From contig WTHV01000176.1 of the NCBI GenBank assembly GCA_011525265.1, forward strand, positions 1 through 6,468: a DNA stretch of 6,468 nucleotides, read 5' to 3'. This document shows positions 5,893-6,468 of the stretch, piece by piece. The notes below the pieces were generated by a model. That model saw only the letters and a list, made by a program, of their open reading frames with translations, was not told the origin of the DNA and ran no database searches. This DNA is from Alphaproteobacteria bacterium. Its GTDB lineage: Bacteria > Pseudomonadota > Alphaproteobacteria > Puniceispirillales > Puniceispirillaceae. Each line of letters opens with the position of its first letter. Position 1 is the stretch's first letter. The position numbers and the translations under genes are program-made.

Positions 5893-6468
5893 GATGTCAT
5901 CGATTGCTCAATCTTGTCCATCACTGCCATAGCCGCAAGACATTGCTGTAGGGAGGCATTCGGCTCTCTGCCATCTTGAATTGCGCTGATAAATTCGCGG
6001 TTAATCAGCTCAATGCCGTTCATAGAGACTGCAACTTGCGAGACATCGATTGGCTCATCCTTGCCGTTAAACAAATCATCATAGCGCGCAATGTAGGTGC
6101 CAGTCTCACAAATATAGCGGAAGAAGGTACCAAGCGGCCCATCATTATTAAAGGATAATGAGAGGGTACAAATCTTACCTGTTGGGGTTTTCATGATGAT
6201 TGACATATCCATGGCAATACCAAGCTCAGGGTGCTTTGGCCCTTGGACGGCATGGACTTCGCTTATCTCTTCACCTGTCTGATACATAAACAGATCAATC
6301 GTATGGCAGGCATGATGCCACAAAAGATGATCTGTCCAAGAGCGCGGCTCGCCTTTGGCATTCATATTTGTGCGACGGAAAAAATAAGTCTGCACATCCA
6401 TTTGCTGAATAGACGTATCACCTGCTGCAATCAAATTATGTACATATTGGTGCGAGGGATTAAAGCGA
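5889..6468 (-). CDS. ligC: 4-carboxy-2-hydroxymuconate-6-semialdehyde dehydrogenase, C-terminal part (5' end outside window)
   Basis: Oxidises the hemiacetal form of CHMS, the product of PCA 4,5-dioxygenase, to 2-pyrone-4,6-dicarboxylate with NAD(P)+. It belongs to the Gfo/Idh/MocA family. The reading frame is open to the right edge (first visible residues RFNPSHQYVHN), so 192 C-terminal residues of an expected total of about 315 are present; the Rossmann domain with its dinucleotide motif is missing. Segments typical of LigC are QTYFFRRTNMN, PRSWTDHLLWHHACHTIDLF, HPELGIAMDMSI, SLSFNNDGPLGTFFRYIC and SMNGIELINREFI; they closely match my recollection of Sphingobium LigC, so the identification is strong. 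The TTG at 6434 is an internal codon, not a start. It is the most upstream gene of the operon visible here, and its stop overlaps the ligU start by 4 nt. LigA/LigB may lie beyond the edge, but this cannot be seen. Confidence 0.94.
   Translation of the reverse strand, partial: RFNPSHQYVHNLIAAGDTSIQQMDVQTYFFRRTNMNAKGEPRSWTDHLLWHHACHTIDLFMYQTGEEISEVHAVQGPKHPELGIAMDMSIIMKTPTGKICTLSLSFNNDGPLGTFFRYICETGTYIARYDDLFNGKDEPIDVSQVAVSMNGIELINREFISAIQDGREPNASLQQCLAAMAVMDKIEQSMTS

Noticed and set aside
6432..6434. TTG as the start of the rightmost gene
   Set aside because: The frame continues to the edge as RFNPSHQYVHN, which matches internal LigC sequence, so the gene is truncated by the window rather than starting here.

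Overview
The window is dominated by a tightly packed minus-strand operon for the protocatechuate (PCA) 4,5-cleavage pathway, used to degrade lignin- and phthalate-derived aromatics. In transcription order (right to left) it reads ligC (partial, cut by the right edge), ligU, ligI, ligK, ligJ and a DUF1932-type NAD(P)-dependent dehydrogenase of unknown substrate. A plus-strand gene for a phthalate dioxygenase reductase (PDR)-type flavin/[2Fe-2S] reductase runs toward it from the left edge. The two units converge at about 1215-1236, where a hairpin followed by a T-run looks like a terminator.

Layout: 51-1214 (+) reductase; 1216-1248 probable terminator; 1237-2151 (-) DUF1932 dehydrogenase; 2141-3160 (-) ligJ, oxalomesaconate hydratase; 3157-3888 (-) ligK, 4-carboxy-4-hydroxy-2-oxoadipate (CHA) aldolase; 3911-4804 (-) ligI, 2-pyrone-4,6-dicarboxylate (PDC) lactonase; 4819-5892 (-) ligU, oxalomesaconate (OMA) isomerase; 5889-6468 (-) ligC, 4-carboxy-2-hydroxymuconate semialdehyde (CHMS) dehydrogenase, N-terminus outside the window. 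No non-coding stretch exceeds about 25 bases, and I see no promoter, RNA gene, mobile element, repeat array or CRISPR.

How the genes work together: LigAB (not in this window) would open the PCA ring to CHMS. LigC oxidises CHMS to PDC, LigI hydrolyses PDC to OMA, LigU moves the OMA double bond, LigJ hydrates the product to CHA, and LigK cleaves CHA to pyruvate and oxaloacetate. Every step after ring opening is therefore encoded here. The reductase probably supplies electrons to a Rieske oxygenase outside the window, such as an aryl O-demethylase or phthalate dioxygenase that makes PCA. That link is inferred from family and location only.

Organism: the gene content, moderate base composition (apparently a little under half G+C) and very compact gene packing fit a proteobacterium, most likely a marine alphaproteobacterium (SAR116-like is a guess). 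No phylogenetic marker is present.

The individual pathway enzymes are well-known families. The least explained items are the DUF1932 dehydrogenase fused into the operon and the unassigned N-terminal extension of the reductase.
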